A stretch of 64,000 nt of DNA from Metopolophium dirhodum (GCF_019925205.1 NC_083564.1:16216134-16280133); one strand, 5' to 3'. Shown: positions 22,266-33,100, counted from the first letter of the stretch. Made by a program: numbers and translations. Notes: generated by a model not told the origin, from the sequence alone.

Positions 22266-22951
22266 ATGAAATTCATTAAACAAGATATACAACTCACAGT
22301 TGAAAACGTGGACCCACCTACTTCGTATAAAAATCAAAGACATGGTGTACTTCTACCTAATACGATTAGAGCGCTTATCATGGGTCCTTCAGGCTGTGGG
22401 AAAACTAATTTAATATTCACATTATTAACACATATAAATGGTATACGATTTCACAACGTATACATATATCAAAAACATTGGATCCACCAAAGTATAAATT
22501 ATTGAGTGATATTTTATCAGGTATTAATGGAATACAATTATTCACGTTCTACGAAAACGAACAAGTTATCGAACCTGAAAAAGCTTTACCAAACTCTGTG
22601 TTTATTTTCGATGATATTAATACTGAAAACCAAAAGATTGCAAGGACTTACTTTTCCAGAGGCCGCCATAATTTAGTAGATGTTTTCTATTTAGCTCAGA
22701 GTTATTCAAAAGTACCTAAACAACTTTTACGTGATAACGCAAATTTTATTGTTTTATTTAAACAAGACGAGACAAACCTAAAGCATGTTTACAGCGAACA
22801 TTGCTCTGGTGATGTGTCATATCCCGAGTTTAAAAACTTTTGTACTTCATGTTGGTGTAAAGGAGGATTTGAATTTATTGTCATAAACAAAGACAGTGAA
22901 CGGGACAATGGTCGCTATCGTCACGGATTCGATACGTTCGTTGTTATATAA
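22266..22951 (+). pseudogene. ATPase: Maverick genome-packaging ATPase (FtsK/HerA type), one frame change
   Basis: The N-terminal ORF (22266-22505) contains the Walker A loop GPSGCGKT at residues 40-47. The C-terminal ORF (22478-22951) contains Walker B VFIFDDI and the downstream RGRHNLVDVFYLAQSYSKVP segment with the conserved arginine and glutamine of the A32-like clade. The frame change is near 22485-22495, after YIYQKH, and fits a single-base change. Together they cover the roughly 225-residue length usual for Maverick ATPases. The protein would pump element DNA into capsids. It is the first gene of the plus-strand block and has a 47-bp divergent gap to PX. Confidence 0.85.
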
Positions 22952-22987
22952 ACTATTGTTTTTTTATAAGACACTTCATTCACAAAT

Positions 22988-23697
22988 ATGTCGTCTAAAG
23001 GCGAGGTACTCGGAGAATTGATTAAAGCTAAAGAAAATATTAAACGCAAGTATATTGCATTAAAACATGGAAAAGCTGATATTCAATCTTTTGTATCACA
23101 AACACTTCAGCCAATAATCGAACCTCTGAACAAATTACAGACTTCCAAAGTTTCCAATGGTTTCCAACGCATCCGACAACCGGTTTACAAATTTTCGTAA
23201 ATTAGAAGACCAAGATAAAGATAAAGTATATGGCCCAAAAAAAAATTCTGAAGGCATTATCAAATTAGGTACAGAAGTAATACAATTTAAAAACGGTGCA
23301 ATAATTGTGAGAGAAAACTCTTATCCACTGACACAGGGGTTTGGCGAGTTATTGTGTTCCAGATATCCAATGCAATACACCGCTAATGACTTAAATACGT
23401 ACCTATAAAGAAATACTGATTCATACTTCAGCACATTTAACACAGGACGGAACAAAAATTAGGAAGGGTGGTACAAAGTATGAGCAAATTATTAGCAAAC
23501 TATTCACCTCGGGTTCGGGTGTGAAATTACAAGCGCATAATTTAGTATATTGGAATGATCCAAACGAGTTGGTTGATAGGTTACGAATTCTTTTAGCCTC
23601 ACAAGCTGCCGGTAATACAGGGCTTTCCAACGAAATACTTTCAATTTACGAAGAATTGTATGAAACGGGTTTAATAAAACGAATTCCAAATGTCTAA
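22988..23697 (+). pseudogene. DUF8207-like Maverick protein, two frame changes
   Basis: Three overlapping frame segments are 22988-23200, 23157-23408 and about 23408-23697. The first is a helical, Lys-rich region (ELIKAKENIKRKYIALKHGK). The second holds YGPKKNSEGIIKLGTEVI and the YPLTQGFGELLCSRYP...YTANDL block. The third continues with HLTQDGTKIRKGGTKYEQII and ends in LIKRIPNV. This arrangement of a glycine-centred beta segment, a P-x-T/L-GLxELL helix and a KY-x-x-II helix matches what I recall of DUF8207, a domain common in insect Maverick proteins with no known function. The gene stop overlaps the integrase start by 8 bases in another frame. Confidence 0.65.
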
Positions 23698-24598
23698 ACG
23701 TGATATAGCGAACGAACTACACAAGCCAGCAAGAAAAAATTATACAAGGCGAAGAGTTAATGAGTATGGTAAAAACGATCTATGGCAGGCAGACTTGGTG
23801 GAAATGATACCTTATTCTAAAAAGAATAAAGGCTATAAATATTTTCTAACTATCATAGATTGTTACACGAAATACTCTTTCGCTATACCTTTAAAGTCGA
23901 AAACGGCTAAAGAAGTTTCAAATGCAATGTCAAAAATACTACTCAAGCGCTCGCCAAAACTATTACAGGTCGATAACGGTAAAGAATTTTACAATGCGAC
24001 ATTCGATGCGTTGATGAAGAAACACAATATACATAAATATTCTACGTATAGTACAACGAAGGCCTGTATCGTTGAACGCCTGAACAAATCAATTAAAGAA
24101 AAAATGTATAGGGAGTTCACTGCACGAGGAACACATGAATGGGTTTCTATTTTACAATCTCTGATTAATGAATATAATAATTCAAAACACAGAACAATAT
24201 CTATGACACCCAGACAGGCTGATAACAATCCTTATTCGGTAAAATTAAAGCAACGTCCGATTCTTAATAGAAAAATTAAATTTAACATTGGTGATAACGT
24301 CCGTATCAGTATATATAAAGGGGTATTTACAAAAGGTTATTTGCCGAGCTGGTCCACAGAAATATTTAAAATAACCAAAATAAACAAGACATCCCCCACT
24401 ACTTATCAACTACAAGATTATACAGGAAACCCAATTTTAGGTTGTTTCTACTCTGAAGAAATTCAAAAGACCAATCTCCCAAACGATTATTTAGTCGAGA
24501 AAATTATCCGTAGGAAGGGAAAACAGATGTTCGTAAAATGGCTAGGGTTTGATAATACGCACAATAATTGGATAAATACGAGTGACATTAGAAAATAG
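23690..24598 (+). CDS. INT: Maverick rve-family integrase with C-terminal chromodomain-like segment
   Basis: This intact ORF of 302 residues inserts the element DNA into chromosomes. The catalytic triad is visible: D35 in QADLVEM, D95 in QVDNGKEF and E129 in ACIVERLNKS, with the spacing usual for retroviral-type integrases. The core is followed by an SH3-like region (IKFNIGDNVRISIYKGVFTKGYLPSW). A C-terminal chromodomain-like stretch at about 267-302 follows (YLVEKIIRRKGKQMFVKWLGFDNTHNNWI), which may steer insertion to particular chromatin. The N-terminal zinc-binding HHCC region is short or absent. It is the best-preserved enzyme gene of this Maverick. The start at 23690 overlaps the upstream gene end, typical of compact coding. 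Confidence 0.9.
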   Translation: MSKRDIANELHKPARKNYTRRRVNEYGKNDLWQADLVEMIPYSKKNKGYKYFLTIIDCYTKYSFAIPLKSKTAKEVSNAMSKILLKRSPKLLQVDNGKEFYNATFDALMKKHNIHKYSTYSTTKACIVERLNKSIKEKMYREFTARGTHEWVSILQSLINEYNNSKHRTISMTPRQADNNPYSVKLKQRPILNRKIKFNIGDNVRISIYKGVFTKGYLPSWSTEIFKITKINKTSPTTYQLQDYTGNPILGCFYSEEIQKTNLPNDYLVEKIIRRKGKQMFVKWLGFDNTHNNWINTSDIRK

Positions 24599-24617
24599 CA
24601 TCAGTTGAGCTCTAGGT

Positions 24618-24896
24618 ATGAACGTGTTGGGATATTCACAGGCTGGTGAAACAAGAAAATTTGTAACAAATCTCGAACCAACCATCAAACCATATTGTAT
24701 AAGACTAGATAAATTTGGAAATTTACTCGAGGAAAATCATAAGTCTATTCAAACACAAGAAGAACAAGTTGAAACACTTCAATTAACGTGTGATGATATA
24801 CAAGAGCACCTTATAAAAATCAAAGCATTGTTACAAAATATCAAAGAAAATACAGACAAGTTGAAACAAATTCCTGAAGTACTGTCATGCAAATAA
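24618..24896 (+). CDS. Small coiled-coil Maverick protein (92 aa)
   Basis: An intact short ORF 19 bases after the integrase. The second half (about residues 40-88) is a run of heptad-like Leu/Ile positions with many Glu, Gln and Lys residues (EEQVETLQLTCDDIQEHLIKIKALL), predicting a coiled coil. There is no signal peptide or membrane segment. Its stop lies just before the start of the next ORF. Function is unknown; a structural or tail-assembly partner is only a guess. Confidence 0.55.
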   Translation: MNVLGYSQAGETRKFVTNLEPTIKPYCIRLDKFGNLLEENHKSIQTQEEQVETLQLTCDDIQEHLIKIKALLQNIKENTDKLKQIPEVLSCK

Positions 24897-24901
24897 TAAT
24901 T

Positions 24902-25375
24902 ATGTCTACTGCCATCATTGATTTCCATTGCATTCTCGGGAGGGATAATAAATACATGATAAAAGAAATGTCTATAGTAGATGTAGAAACATGGGCCACC
25001 CAACATTGGATTTTTAAAAATTCAAAATCAATACAGGATAACAAGAGTCGGAAAACTAACAAGTGGTTGGAGCGTAATTATCACAAACTATCTTTGGAAT
25101 ATGGAGATGTTGAGTATGAAGAACTAGGTAGAGTACTGAATTCGCTAAAGTTCAGTTTCATATACGTTAAAGGCGATCAGAAAAAACAACTTCTTTTAGA
25201 GTATACTCCTCACATCAGGATCATCAATATTGACGACATGGGGTGCCCTCCATTAGACCAAATATGTGATGAAGAAACTTTACCATGCTGTATTTTTCAT
25301 ATGGATTTCAATCCTAAACAATGTTCATTTTATAAAGTATTTAGCCTAAGAAAATGGTTTGTAAATAATTTGTAA
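24902..25375 (+). CDS. Unidentified Maverick accessory protein (about 157 aa)
   Basis: The ORF is open from 24887, where the first Met overlaps the upstream gene. The Met at 24902 (MSTAIIDFHC) has better spacing and is preferred. It contains FIYVKGDQKKQLLLEY, a DMGCPPLDQI motif and a Cys/His-containing tail (CCIFHMDFNP). I associate a protein of this pattern with insect Mavericks, at the same place between integrase and polymerase, but I know of no function. It is the last plus-strand gene and faces polB convergently. Confidence 0.6.
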   Translation: MSTAIIDFHCILGRDNKYMIKEMSIVDVETWATQHWIFKNSKSIQDNKSRKTNKWLERNYHKLSLEYGDVEYEELGRVLNSLKFSFIYVKGDQKKQLLLEYTPHIRIINIDDMGCPPLDQICDEETLPCCIFHMDFNPKQCSFYKVFSLRKWFVNNL

Positions 25376-25697
25376 AAATAAATATCATATTTATTTATTT
25401 TTTTATATCAATGAGTTATTTCTTTATACTATCCTATCCTATCCTAACTAGAATCAATTCAATAATAATAATAATAAATATAATATCCACATAATATCTA
25501 CAGAGATATTTAACAAAATAAAAAAAAATAATAATATCTACAGTGATATTTTACAATATAAAAACAAATCATCTATAATGAATAAAAAAAAAACTATCTG
25601 TCTAGCTCGGCTTCCGGAAGTTGTATTAATTCGGCTTCTGCTTGCTCTAGTGTTCTGGTGTCCCTATACAATTCAGAAATATTTAAAGTACAATAAA
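25376..25697. other. Convergent intergenic region between accessory gene and polB
   Basis: AT-rich, with an ATA/AAT microsatellite (about 25460-25485) and a CCTAT repeat (25430-25445). AAATAAA at 25377 could end the plus-strand transcript. Confidence 0.4.
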
Positions 25698-26411
25698 TTA
25701 AAATATACAATTATTTCTAACACACTCTATAGAGTAGTGACCGTGAGCCAAGGTATGTATTTGATCCAAAAGTATAACCCTCTTGTCATCGAAACTATTA
25801 TAAGTTAATTTGGTTGATTTAATAGTCTTCAATCGATGTTTGAACGACCGGATAGAGACATTCTCCGTCATCACATCCAAAGTTGTATCACAAAACAGAC
25901 AGCGATAATGATCGTTGAATATCATATGGTTTCTGACTACATGCCCGCGGATTCCTTTCGCCCTGATCTTCTCCTTGCCATTGATCTTATATGAATAAGA
26001 ATTTGCTCTGAGCCCACAAAAATGCGTCATAACCTCTGAATTTGTTTCATCGGAAAACAAACCAGGGATTTTCTTTCGCTCAGCAATGTAACATGGATGA
26101 TCATGTGGTAAGTGTGATGTATCCATTCGATCGAGTAAATTGGAATTATTCTCCAGGTCTTTGTAAAAATCATCGGTTTGAATATAGTATACCAGTGAAT
26201 CTAAAATTACAATATAAATGAATATATGAAAATTAGTATAGTTTGAAAACATTTACCTGTATCAGTATACATGAGCTCAATTTTATCCCTATAATGAGCC
26301 TGCATAACGTTATAATGATAATCATACATGACGGTCTTAGAAATTTCCAACACTGCAAAACCTGGTCAAAATTAAAAAAATATTAAAATATGTTTGATAA
26401 TAGTAAATTAG

Positions 26412-26446
<35 letters not shown>

Positions 26447-28048
26447 TATATATATTGGCTTGTTAAACATGATAATTTTGTTTTCTAATGAGACAGCGTT
26501 GAGGGTTTCGTCATACGTAGTACAGTGTTTGAATGTAGTAAGATTTATAAGTTTTTGCAAACGTTTTTCACTACAAACAAGCTCCATCTTAAAACGTTTC
26601 CTTAAACATTTCATGGTTTTCCTAAAAACGGCATTGTTTAAGAGTTTGAAGAAATCCTTTTCAAAGTCGTTCCTCGTTTTTTTCCGCATCTCAGTGTTTA
26701 ATTCTATGTATTTTTTAAGCCAGTACGACTGATTAAACTGCACAACTCTGTGAACCTACAATAAAACAAAATATGCAATAAATAAAATAAATAAAATAAA
26801 TATGCTACTTTTTCCACAACGAGTCCGTTGGCTATAGCCTGCTGCAGGTTCCAATAATGAATCACATAGTTTTTCTTTGATTCTAAAGTCGCCATAAGTT
26901 TATCAACTTTTGAACCAGGTGGAATACTATTTTTCGGTAGGAATTGCAGATCATTATGCTTGTCGTGAAGTTCTTTTGGATATGATATATCGACTTCATA
27001 CATCCACCCGATTGGTGATCTATCGTTTAAATCATTTAACCCCTCTAGTTTCGGCTCAACCCACTTAAATCCTCCGTATGGCATGAATTGTGACATTGCG
27101 TAACCGTACAAGTTGTTACCTGCAATTTAAGTAATATAATAAATTTAATATTAAATTAAATATAACATTATACTCACAATCCTGATAAACAAGCCATGAT
27201 TTTGGTTGTGTTGGATCATAATCTGGTGTCTTTTCATTATTCGCCTTTGCATATCTCATGCTCGCCTGGGTCAAGCCGCCACGAATTCCTATAATAAAAA
27301 CAGATATTTTATCACATTATTTTTTATTTTTTTTAATAAATAACCTGACCTCACCTTTCTTGAACATTAACAAAATATCATAATCCGAAATCAGTTCAAG
27401 TTGTTGACCCGTGTATTTCAGCATACAGTCAAAACTAAATCCCGGTGCTGTGTAGTAAAATGATGGGTCCAGATGGTAAGTTCTTATACAGAGACCTCGG
27501 AAATTTTCAAACACATAAATTAGCAGCAGCACGTCGATTTTTAAATAAAGATCAGAGTATTCCCCGAGTGTTTGACGGTTGAAATGATTCCAAACTGTAT
27601 TTGCATGCTCAAAATCCTCATGTTTTATATGTGATTCGTCCAATGTACTGTAAAAATATTTTTTCGCCGGTAAACTGGTTTCTTCAAGCTTATCCCAATC
27701 ATCTGTGTAGTCATACGGGTATACCCCCTTACGAGTAACAAGTGGTAAATCTTGTGTAGAAAAATGTTTTGCACTGTCTCTAAACTTTTCAAATCCTGGT
27801 GTAATTAAATTTTTTGAAAGTGTTGATAAACTGGAGGCCATAAATCTTAGTGTGTTGATAAATCTTAATGTGAAGAAGTTGCTAATGTATTTTGAAAACG
27901 TAATAAACTTTTCTTCGCTGTTTGGTATTACCGAGATAGAGTTTGTGTCATACCCGAGACGAGTGACAATAAAATGTGCATCGTAATTTGATAAATTATG
28001 AAAAAATACTGGTATGAAGTTAGGTGTTTGAAGTTTAAGATTACACGT
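25698..28048 (-). pseudogene. PolB: Maverick protein-primed DNA polymerase B, six exons seen, 5' part lost
   Basis: Minus-strand exons with GT-AG introns that keep the frame are 28048-27355, 27288-27178, 27119-26809, 26755-26446, 26361-26257 and 26200-25698. Exon 1 shows the FFHNLSNYDAHF exonuclease motif and the YSDLYLKIDVLLL region. Motif A (DCNNLYGYAM) spans the second junction. Motif B (FFKLLNNAVFRKTM) is in exon 4. Motif C (YTDTDSL) is cut by the last intron inside the second Asp codon. The C-terminal exon carries KKIPGLFSDE and AKGIRG. Each visible exon is open. The family's N-terminal region and first exonuclease motif are missing because an LTR begins at 28049. This polymerase would replicate the element using a terminal protein. 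Confidence 0.88.
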
Positions 28049-29097
28049 TGTGAGAATCCGGAGCTTTTTAGGGCTCCGTAAACCACCCACGACAAAAGAG
28101 GAGCACTTTTGTCGCGACCTGTGAGCCGCACCGCGTGATGACCCGAGGGCCAAGTCGGTGGAGCTCACAGGCTTTGTACACGCAACGACAACTGAATGCC
28201 GAGGATTTAATTAATTTAGGGGAAATGATATCAAAATAATAATAAGAATGACGCGAAGGTTATGAACGAGATATATTGGCACATGGCAATTACAAAATCA
28301 TATATAATTTGTCGCATGTTTTTCCGGCCCACGGGAGGTGACGCACCATATCACTCATGGTGGGTCCTCGCAGGGTTACCGGGAAAACGTGCTGGTAAAG
28401 GGAGAAACAGGGGAAAGTAGGTATATTACGACTTGATGAGCGTGCAGCATGCATGGTCGATGTTGACAGGAGCTGTCGGCCGCCGCCCGGGCCCTCGTGG
28501 TGGACTTAGCCCATCATGGTGGATGACTATAGGCGTCGAAAATGTTGATGGCAGTTGGTGTATATTCAAGAAGTCCGTTGGTGGGTCGAAAAGGCCTGTA
28601 TGCCGCGTGGTTCCTGGGTGGTTGTGTCGATTGTCGAACAGACGGGTAGATGGTCTCGACCGAGCAGGTGTGGAGCCACCAGTACCAGCCAGGTAGAGCG
28701 TAGGTGAAAAAATGTATTGAGACGGAGACCCGGCGACGGCGGTGGTCTTATGCCGGCGGCGGAGCTTTTTTGTGTTGAGTGGGGCAGGTCAGTGTCGTCA
28801 TATTGCGGGAATACATCAGATTTTCGGGGTGTACAGTATTGTTCCGCCGGTGCGGTGCCGCCGGACGCGACGAAAGCGCCGATGGCAACGGCGGCCGTGT
28901 GTGGCGACATGTGGACACCGTACACTGCGGGTTTGTGGGGGCCAGGGGACAATTATTACATAATACTGCGGTCACTTCTGCATTAGCGCGCGATAATCAT
29001 AATAATATATAATTAAGGTGTGCTCATTAGTGGCAATATGGGTACAGGTATGTTGGTGATATAATAATATTAATGCAAAAAATGCTGTGACGTTACA
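28049..29097 (-). mobile_element. 3' LTR of the gypsy remnant (about 1.05 kb)
   Basis: On the minus strand a G-run (GGGGGGGTTC) precedes TGTAACGTCACAGC, and the block ends ATTCTCACA at 28049, next to polB sequence. The LTR is unusually GC-rich in the middle (about 28440-28920), unlike its surroundings. The ORFs seen in it are compositional. Short hairpins lie near its end: CGACAAAAG...CTTTTGTCG at 28088-28116 and GGAGC...GCTCC at 28059-28079. With no second LTR the limits rest on TG...CA ends and the purine tract. Confidence 0.6.
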
Positions 29098-29194
29098 GAA
29101 CCCCCCCAACAAATTGTTGAAGGTGTCTGCAAGAATACCTGAAAACCATTTGTTGTAGAGTAAGAGAGCAGAATTTTTTGGGAATGACCATAGA

Positions 29195-30568
29195 CTAGCA
29201 ATTTGAGGGAATATAGCATTTAGTTAGGGACATTATAATAATAATCAAATACATAATAATAAAATTTAATTTGCAACCATAAAAGAATAATAAAGTTGGA
29301 TTAGGGAGTATGAGTGGTAAGGGTACTAGCATCACAATAATAATAATAAAAAACCTACACATCTGTGCGCACACAGTATAAATTCGAACAAATAAGGTGT
29401 CTTTTTTCAGAGTATAATATTGTTTCCAGACTGGTGGGTGATTTGATTTTAATTTAATAAGAATATTTTTTAACCGGGGGTCTTTTTGTTGTTCAGATGA
29501 GATATTGTTAAATATTGAAATAATGTCGGGAGGAATAGGTGGAGGGAGTGTATAATGTAGAATGCTGGGGGAGTCTTTGGGGGGTTGATCGTCTCGAGTG
29601 GGAAGAATAATAGTATTTAATTTGCGAGCGTCTAAGCACAAACGTAGTGTACCGTCAGCTTTTATTACAGTAACGAGGGGATTATTGTACGGGGAATCCG
29701 ATCTTTCGATCACCCCCCACTTAATCATCTTGTCAACTTCTTTTTGTACGGCGGGACGACGAGAGAAGGGTACAGGGTATGGTTTAATTTTATAAGGATC
29801 ATGAGGTTTGATATTAAATTTATAAGAGAAGAAAGTGTGAAGGCCGGGTTTGTCTTTAAAAATGTGATCATACTTTTGAAGGAGAGAGGTCATTAATTGG
29901 TGTTGAGAATCATTAAGGGGAATGTCATTAAGGGCAATATTTTTTTCTGTTTCGAATGGGTAGGTTTGATTTATTAAGTGGGAGGGACTTTCGTACATGG
30001 TGAAAGGATCATTAGTAACAATAATATTTTTTAACGAATTAACCAAGCTATTTGGATCATTATCTTGAATTAATTTGAAGGGGATGTTATCTTTGATAGA
30101 GGGGAAGGAGATTTCCTTGCTATTGTAGTCTATGGTCACCCCGTTTTCAAGTAGCCAGTCGGTGCCTAGAATTAAGGGTGTGGACAATTGGGGAACAACT
30201 AGAAATATACCGTGTGTTTTGTAATTTTGAACATAAAAATTTAAATAGATTTGGGATTTGATTTTAATTGTTTTATGACTGAGTGCTGTGGTCAAGAGAA
30301 TGCCTGTGAGGGGAAAGAGGGGAATTGTGTTTGGGTCAGAATTTTGATTTAATATTTTAAAAAGGTCTTCAGAGATAGCAGAGACAGTTGCGCCAGAATC
30401 TAAGAGAGCATTGTGAGATTTATTAAAGAGGAGGATGGGAATTTCGGGACGGTAATTTGGAGGAGGTGTTTGTTCGAAATCGGGGGGAGAAGCTAATGGG
30501 TGGGTGAGTATCAACATATTATGAGGATTGACATTAGAGGGGGACACAGTGCACATCCTCGCGGGCAT
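29195..30568 (-). pseudogene. Gypsy protease and RT start, fused by deletion to the pre-integrase linker
   Basis: The 457-codon ORF carries the aspartic protease motif LLDSGATVSAI and LILGTDWL. It then has the RT N-terminal part (VERSDSPYNNPLVTV-type sequence: GVIERSDSPYNNPLV, LRLCLDARKLN). At about 29583 the text jumps from the RT fingers (LPTRDDQPP) to a segment that normally lies between RNase H and integrase (KDPRLKNI, LKKDTLFVR). The YxDD, RNase H and integrase catalytic regions are absent. The deletion keeps the frame. After TLFVRIYTVC the sequence loses family similarity and ends in AT-rich junk before the LTR. Confidence 0.8.
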
Positions 30569-30576
30569 GGTCCGAC

Positions 30577-31590
30577 CTAGTTTTCCGGAGGAGGGGTAGT
30601 GGTAGGGGGAGTTGGGGCGGATTGATTATGAGAATTATATTGGGGGCGTTGATAGTTATTTTGACGAGGGGGATACCTATTTTGTTGATTGGGGCCAGGA
30701 GAATTGTTAAATGAATTTCGATTTTGATTATTTTGATTTTGATAAGAGGGGGTATTTTGATTATTTTGAGTGTTTGGAGGGGAATGAGCTTGCTGAATGT
30801 GGGAGAGTTGTTGAACGAGTTCATTAGTGGTGGTGATACGGAGACCTCTGAGGGCAATGGAAATGTTAAAGGTGAAGTGGGAAGTGATCTGGTCAACCAT
30901 TTCGGCCTGATCGATAGATGGTTGCAAGAACCGGGCCTTGCTGATCCAATCCATCGCATGCCTCTGCAGAGATGATGAGTCTCTGTGGAAGTAGGGGCGA
31001 TAGAGTTCGTTGCGGATAGCGCGCTGTTGATTGGGTGACCAGAACTGATTACGGAACAATATTAAGAAATCTTGATAATTTGTTGGGGGGGGGGAGTAGA
31101 GTGGTATACCAGAGACGGGCACCCTCGACGAATTTAGACTTTATATAATTAATTTTGACATTATCTGGGACTGGGGGCTGGGTAAGAAAATATTGTTCGG
31201 CCTGTTCAATGAATTCCTCAGGGTGAACTGGAATAAGTTGGCCATCATAGGGGGGAAGCTTTGCAGAATCGAGGCTAATGCCAGTGCTGTTGGAAAGGGT
31301 GGTACTATTTATTGTGGATGTGGTTTGACTAGGGAATGATATGTTATAATTAGGGGCGGAAAAACTAGAAGTATTGGAGGGGATAGTGGATTGTGTTGGA
31401 ATAGGATGAGCAACAGTAGTGGAGGTTAAGATGCTGCTAAAGGAAACTTGAGGCATTGATTGAGAACAGGTGGGGACTATTAGGGGGGAAACTAGAGGGA
31501 CAGAATTTTGAAATTTATTTTCCAAAGCAGCTAGCCTGGCACTTTGACCTTCGACAAGGCTGATCCTATCTCCGAGGGCTCTGATGGTGT
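30577..31590 (-). pseudogene. gag: Gypsy gag, frame change at a G-run
   Basis: The N-terminal part (31049 to about 31590) includes Pro/Ser/Thr-rich sequence and the capsid-like LPPYDGQ...FIEQAEQYF...KSKFVEGARLWY. The remainder is in another frame (30577-31122: YQDFLILFRNQFW, RHAMDWISKARFLQ and a Asn/Gln/Pro-rich tail). The change falls in a run of ten G's (31083-31092). The family's gag packages element RNA. No CCHC knuckle is seen, which is common in this group. The upstream edge near 31590 is abrupt. Confidence 0.7.
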
Positions 31591-31596
31591 CCTAAC

Positions 31597-31863
31597 CTAT
31601 GTTAATGCGGAGGAAGATCTTAAACCTCTAGCCAACAAACTAGTGGTGTGTAGTTGTATGGTATAGCACATTTTTCTATCAGGTATGCAGGATGTGTTTG
31701 GATCCATGTTTTTCAAATAAATCTCTAATTCATGTGAACCACTATTTTTGGATATGTACATTGCACGTCCTAGGAAAATAGAAATATTGTATGTCTGTAG
31801 CAAAACTTCAGGTCGTATTATACAGATCTTCATCTCGAGTACTTCCCGTATGATATGTCTCAT
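31597..31863 (-). other. Unassigned 88-codon ORF between the gypsy remnant and the right Maverick end
   Basis: I do not recognise the protein. The reading frame has a consensus 3' splice site inside it (CTATTTTCCTAG near 31775) followed by GRAMYISKNSGSHELEIYLK. It may therefore be an exon, possibly of the missing polB 5' part or of a small right-end gene. It could equally be chance. Confidence 0.3.
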
Positions 31864-32621
31864 ATGAAATAAATACGAAACATTTCCGATACTTAGCTTA
31901 ATACAAACGTAATCAAGTTGATATATAATATATACCTGAATATTATAAATATGTAAATACGTAAGGGGAGAAAAAAAAGCGAGGTAAATAGTTATAAATA
32001 AGCGTTTATAAGTATCTGTATAAACATCGTTTACTTATCTAAAATTCACTTATCGTGTTAAATATTTGAGGCGTTAATAATTCTATTTCTGCTGCAAGTG
32101 TACAGGTATAAAACCGTGCATTTTTTTAACTCATTCGTTCCTACCCATATCTGCAAGCGACGCCCACAAGCTTCGCATTTTTTAAATTCTTTCTTTATTA
32201 TACCTAGCATACCTGCAGACCTGCAGCGAGATGTTATTCGAATTTGATTGAATATAATATTTTTGTATATATGTATGTATGTATGTATGTATGTGTGTGT
32301 ATGAGCGTTCATATGTAATTGAATGAATAAAGGACTGGGCGGCTTGTTTGTATACTATATGGAATACTGGAATCGTGTGTGTGTGTGTGTGATGTGATAT
32401 GAAAGTATGTATCTATGCATGCACGCGTGTATGTATGATAAGGTATATAATATATATGTTGAGCTTGTGTGTGTTGTAAATATTATTATATAAGTTCAGA
32501 ATGAAAACTGATGAGTACTGTATGGTGTTTAATAGTAAATTATGGTTTGTATGTGTATGGTTATATCATATGTATATGATGCGTTTTATTGATATGTAAG
32601 TAATAAGTATATAAATTCTAT
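31864..32621. other. AT-rich region with GTAT and GT microsatellites
   Basis: Non-coding sequence. TATG tetranucleotide repeats at 32265-32292 and a GT run at 32371-32391. These are probably part of the degenerate right terminal region of the Maverick. Confidence 0.45.
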
Positions 32622-32945
32622 AATAATATGTTCAGGGGTTTGTGATAATGATGTGTGTATAATTGTTTAGATATATGTAAGTACCTATGTATATTATATG
32701 TAGACTATATTATAATATATTTGAATGTGTGTTTGTTTGAGATGTATAACGTGTATATATGTATGTATGTATATATATGTATGTATGTATGTGTATGTGT
32801 GTTTATACGTAAGTGCGTATGTAAGTAGGTATTTATCGATGTGATAACTGATAACATAGATATGATAACGCGGTGGCGGGCTCGCACGCGTTCGCGGCTG
32901 CCCTTTGTAAGGTATAGTGGTTGTGGTGGTGGGGGGAAATTATAC
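32622..32945. repeat. Right inverted-repeat block of the Maverick
   Basis: Contains the reverse complements of left segments A (32622-32757) and B (32839-32940). The B core GATAACGCGGTGGCGGGCTC is identical to the left end. TATG repeats lie between the two segments. Confidence 0.75.
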
Positions 32946-33009
32946 ATCTCGTACGTATGTGAACGACTGTCGTAAACACCAGTTAAATGAGATAGAATAT
33001 ACCTTGATA

Positions 33010-33100
33010 ACATAAGCGAGTAAGTTGCGCAGTGGTGTGGTTGTCGTATGGGAAGCGACCGGTTCGAGATTGAATCCCGGTTTGGCAAAAAAATTTTTAA
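33010..33100 (+). other. tRNA-like sequence, possible SINE head
   Basis: Pol III promoter-like boxes in the right order and spacing: A box TAAGTTGCGCAGTGGT (33021-33036) and B box GGTTCGAGATT (33061-33071), then a T-run (33090-33096). No complete cloverleaf could be drawn by eye, so this is more likely a tRNA-derived SINE fragment than a gene. Confidence 0.4.

Larger units (their letters stand above)
28049..31590 (-). mobile_element. Ty3/gypsy remnant inserted in the Maverick polB, 5' end missing, RT core deleted
   Basis: Minus-strand order is gag (about 31590-30577), protease plus start of RT (30568-29195, with an internal deletion), polypurine tract and 3' LTR (29097-28049). No 5' LTR, primer site or leader is found above 31590, so the element is truncated there together with its flank. 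It sits directly against polB codons at 28048. Confidence 0.8.

Noticed and set aside
26414..26440. (TA)n tract as a separate repeat feature
   Set aside because: It lies inside the fourth polB intron; it is noted only as part of that intron.
28105..28140. Apparent continuation of polB upstream of 28048 (RGAAHRS-like residues)
   Set aside because: Short resemblance to a polB segment, but it lies inside the LTR by TG...CA and purine-tract evidence; I treat it as coincidence, with some doubt.
28433..29012. Several overlapping ORFs of 70-128 codons on both strands
   Set aside because: They lie in the GC-rich part of an LTR, where stop codons are rare by composition; no motif is conserved and all frames are open.
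32058..33088. Minus-strand ORFs with long His/Thr/Tyr/Ile runs
   Set aside because: They are translations of TATG and GT microsatellites in the Maverick terminal region.
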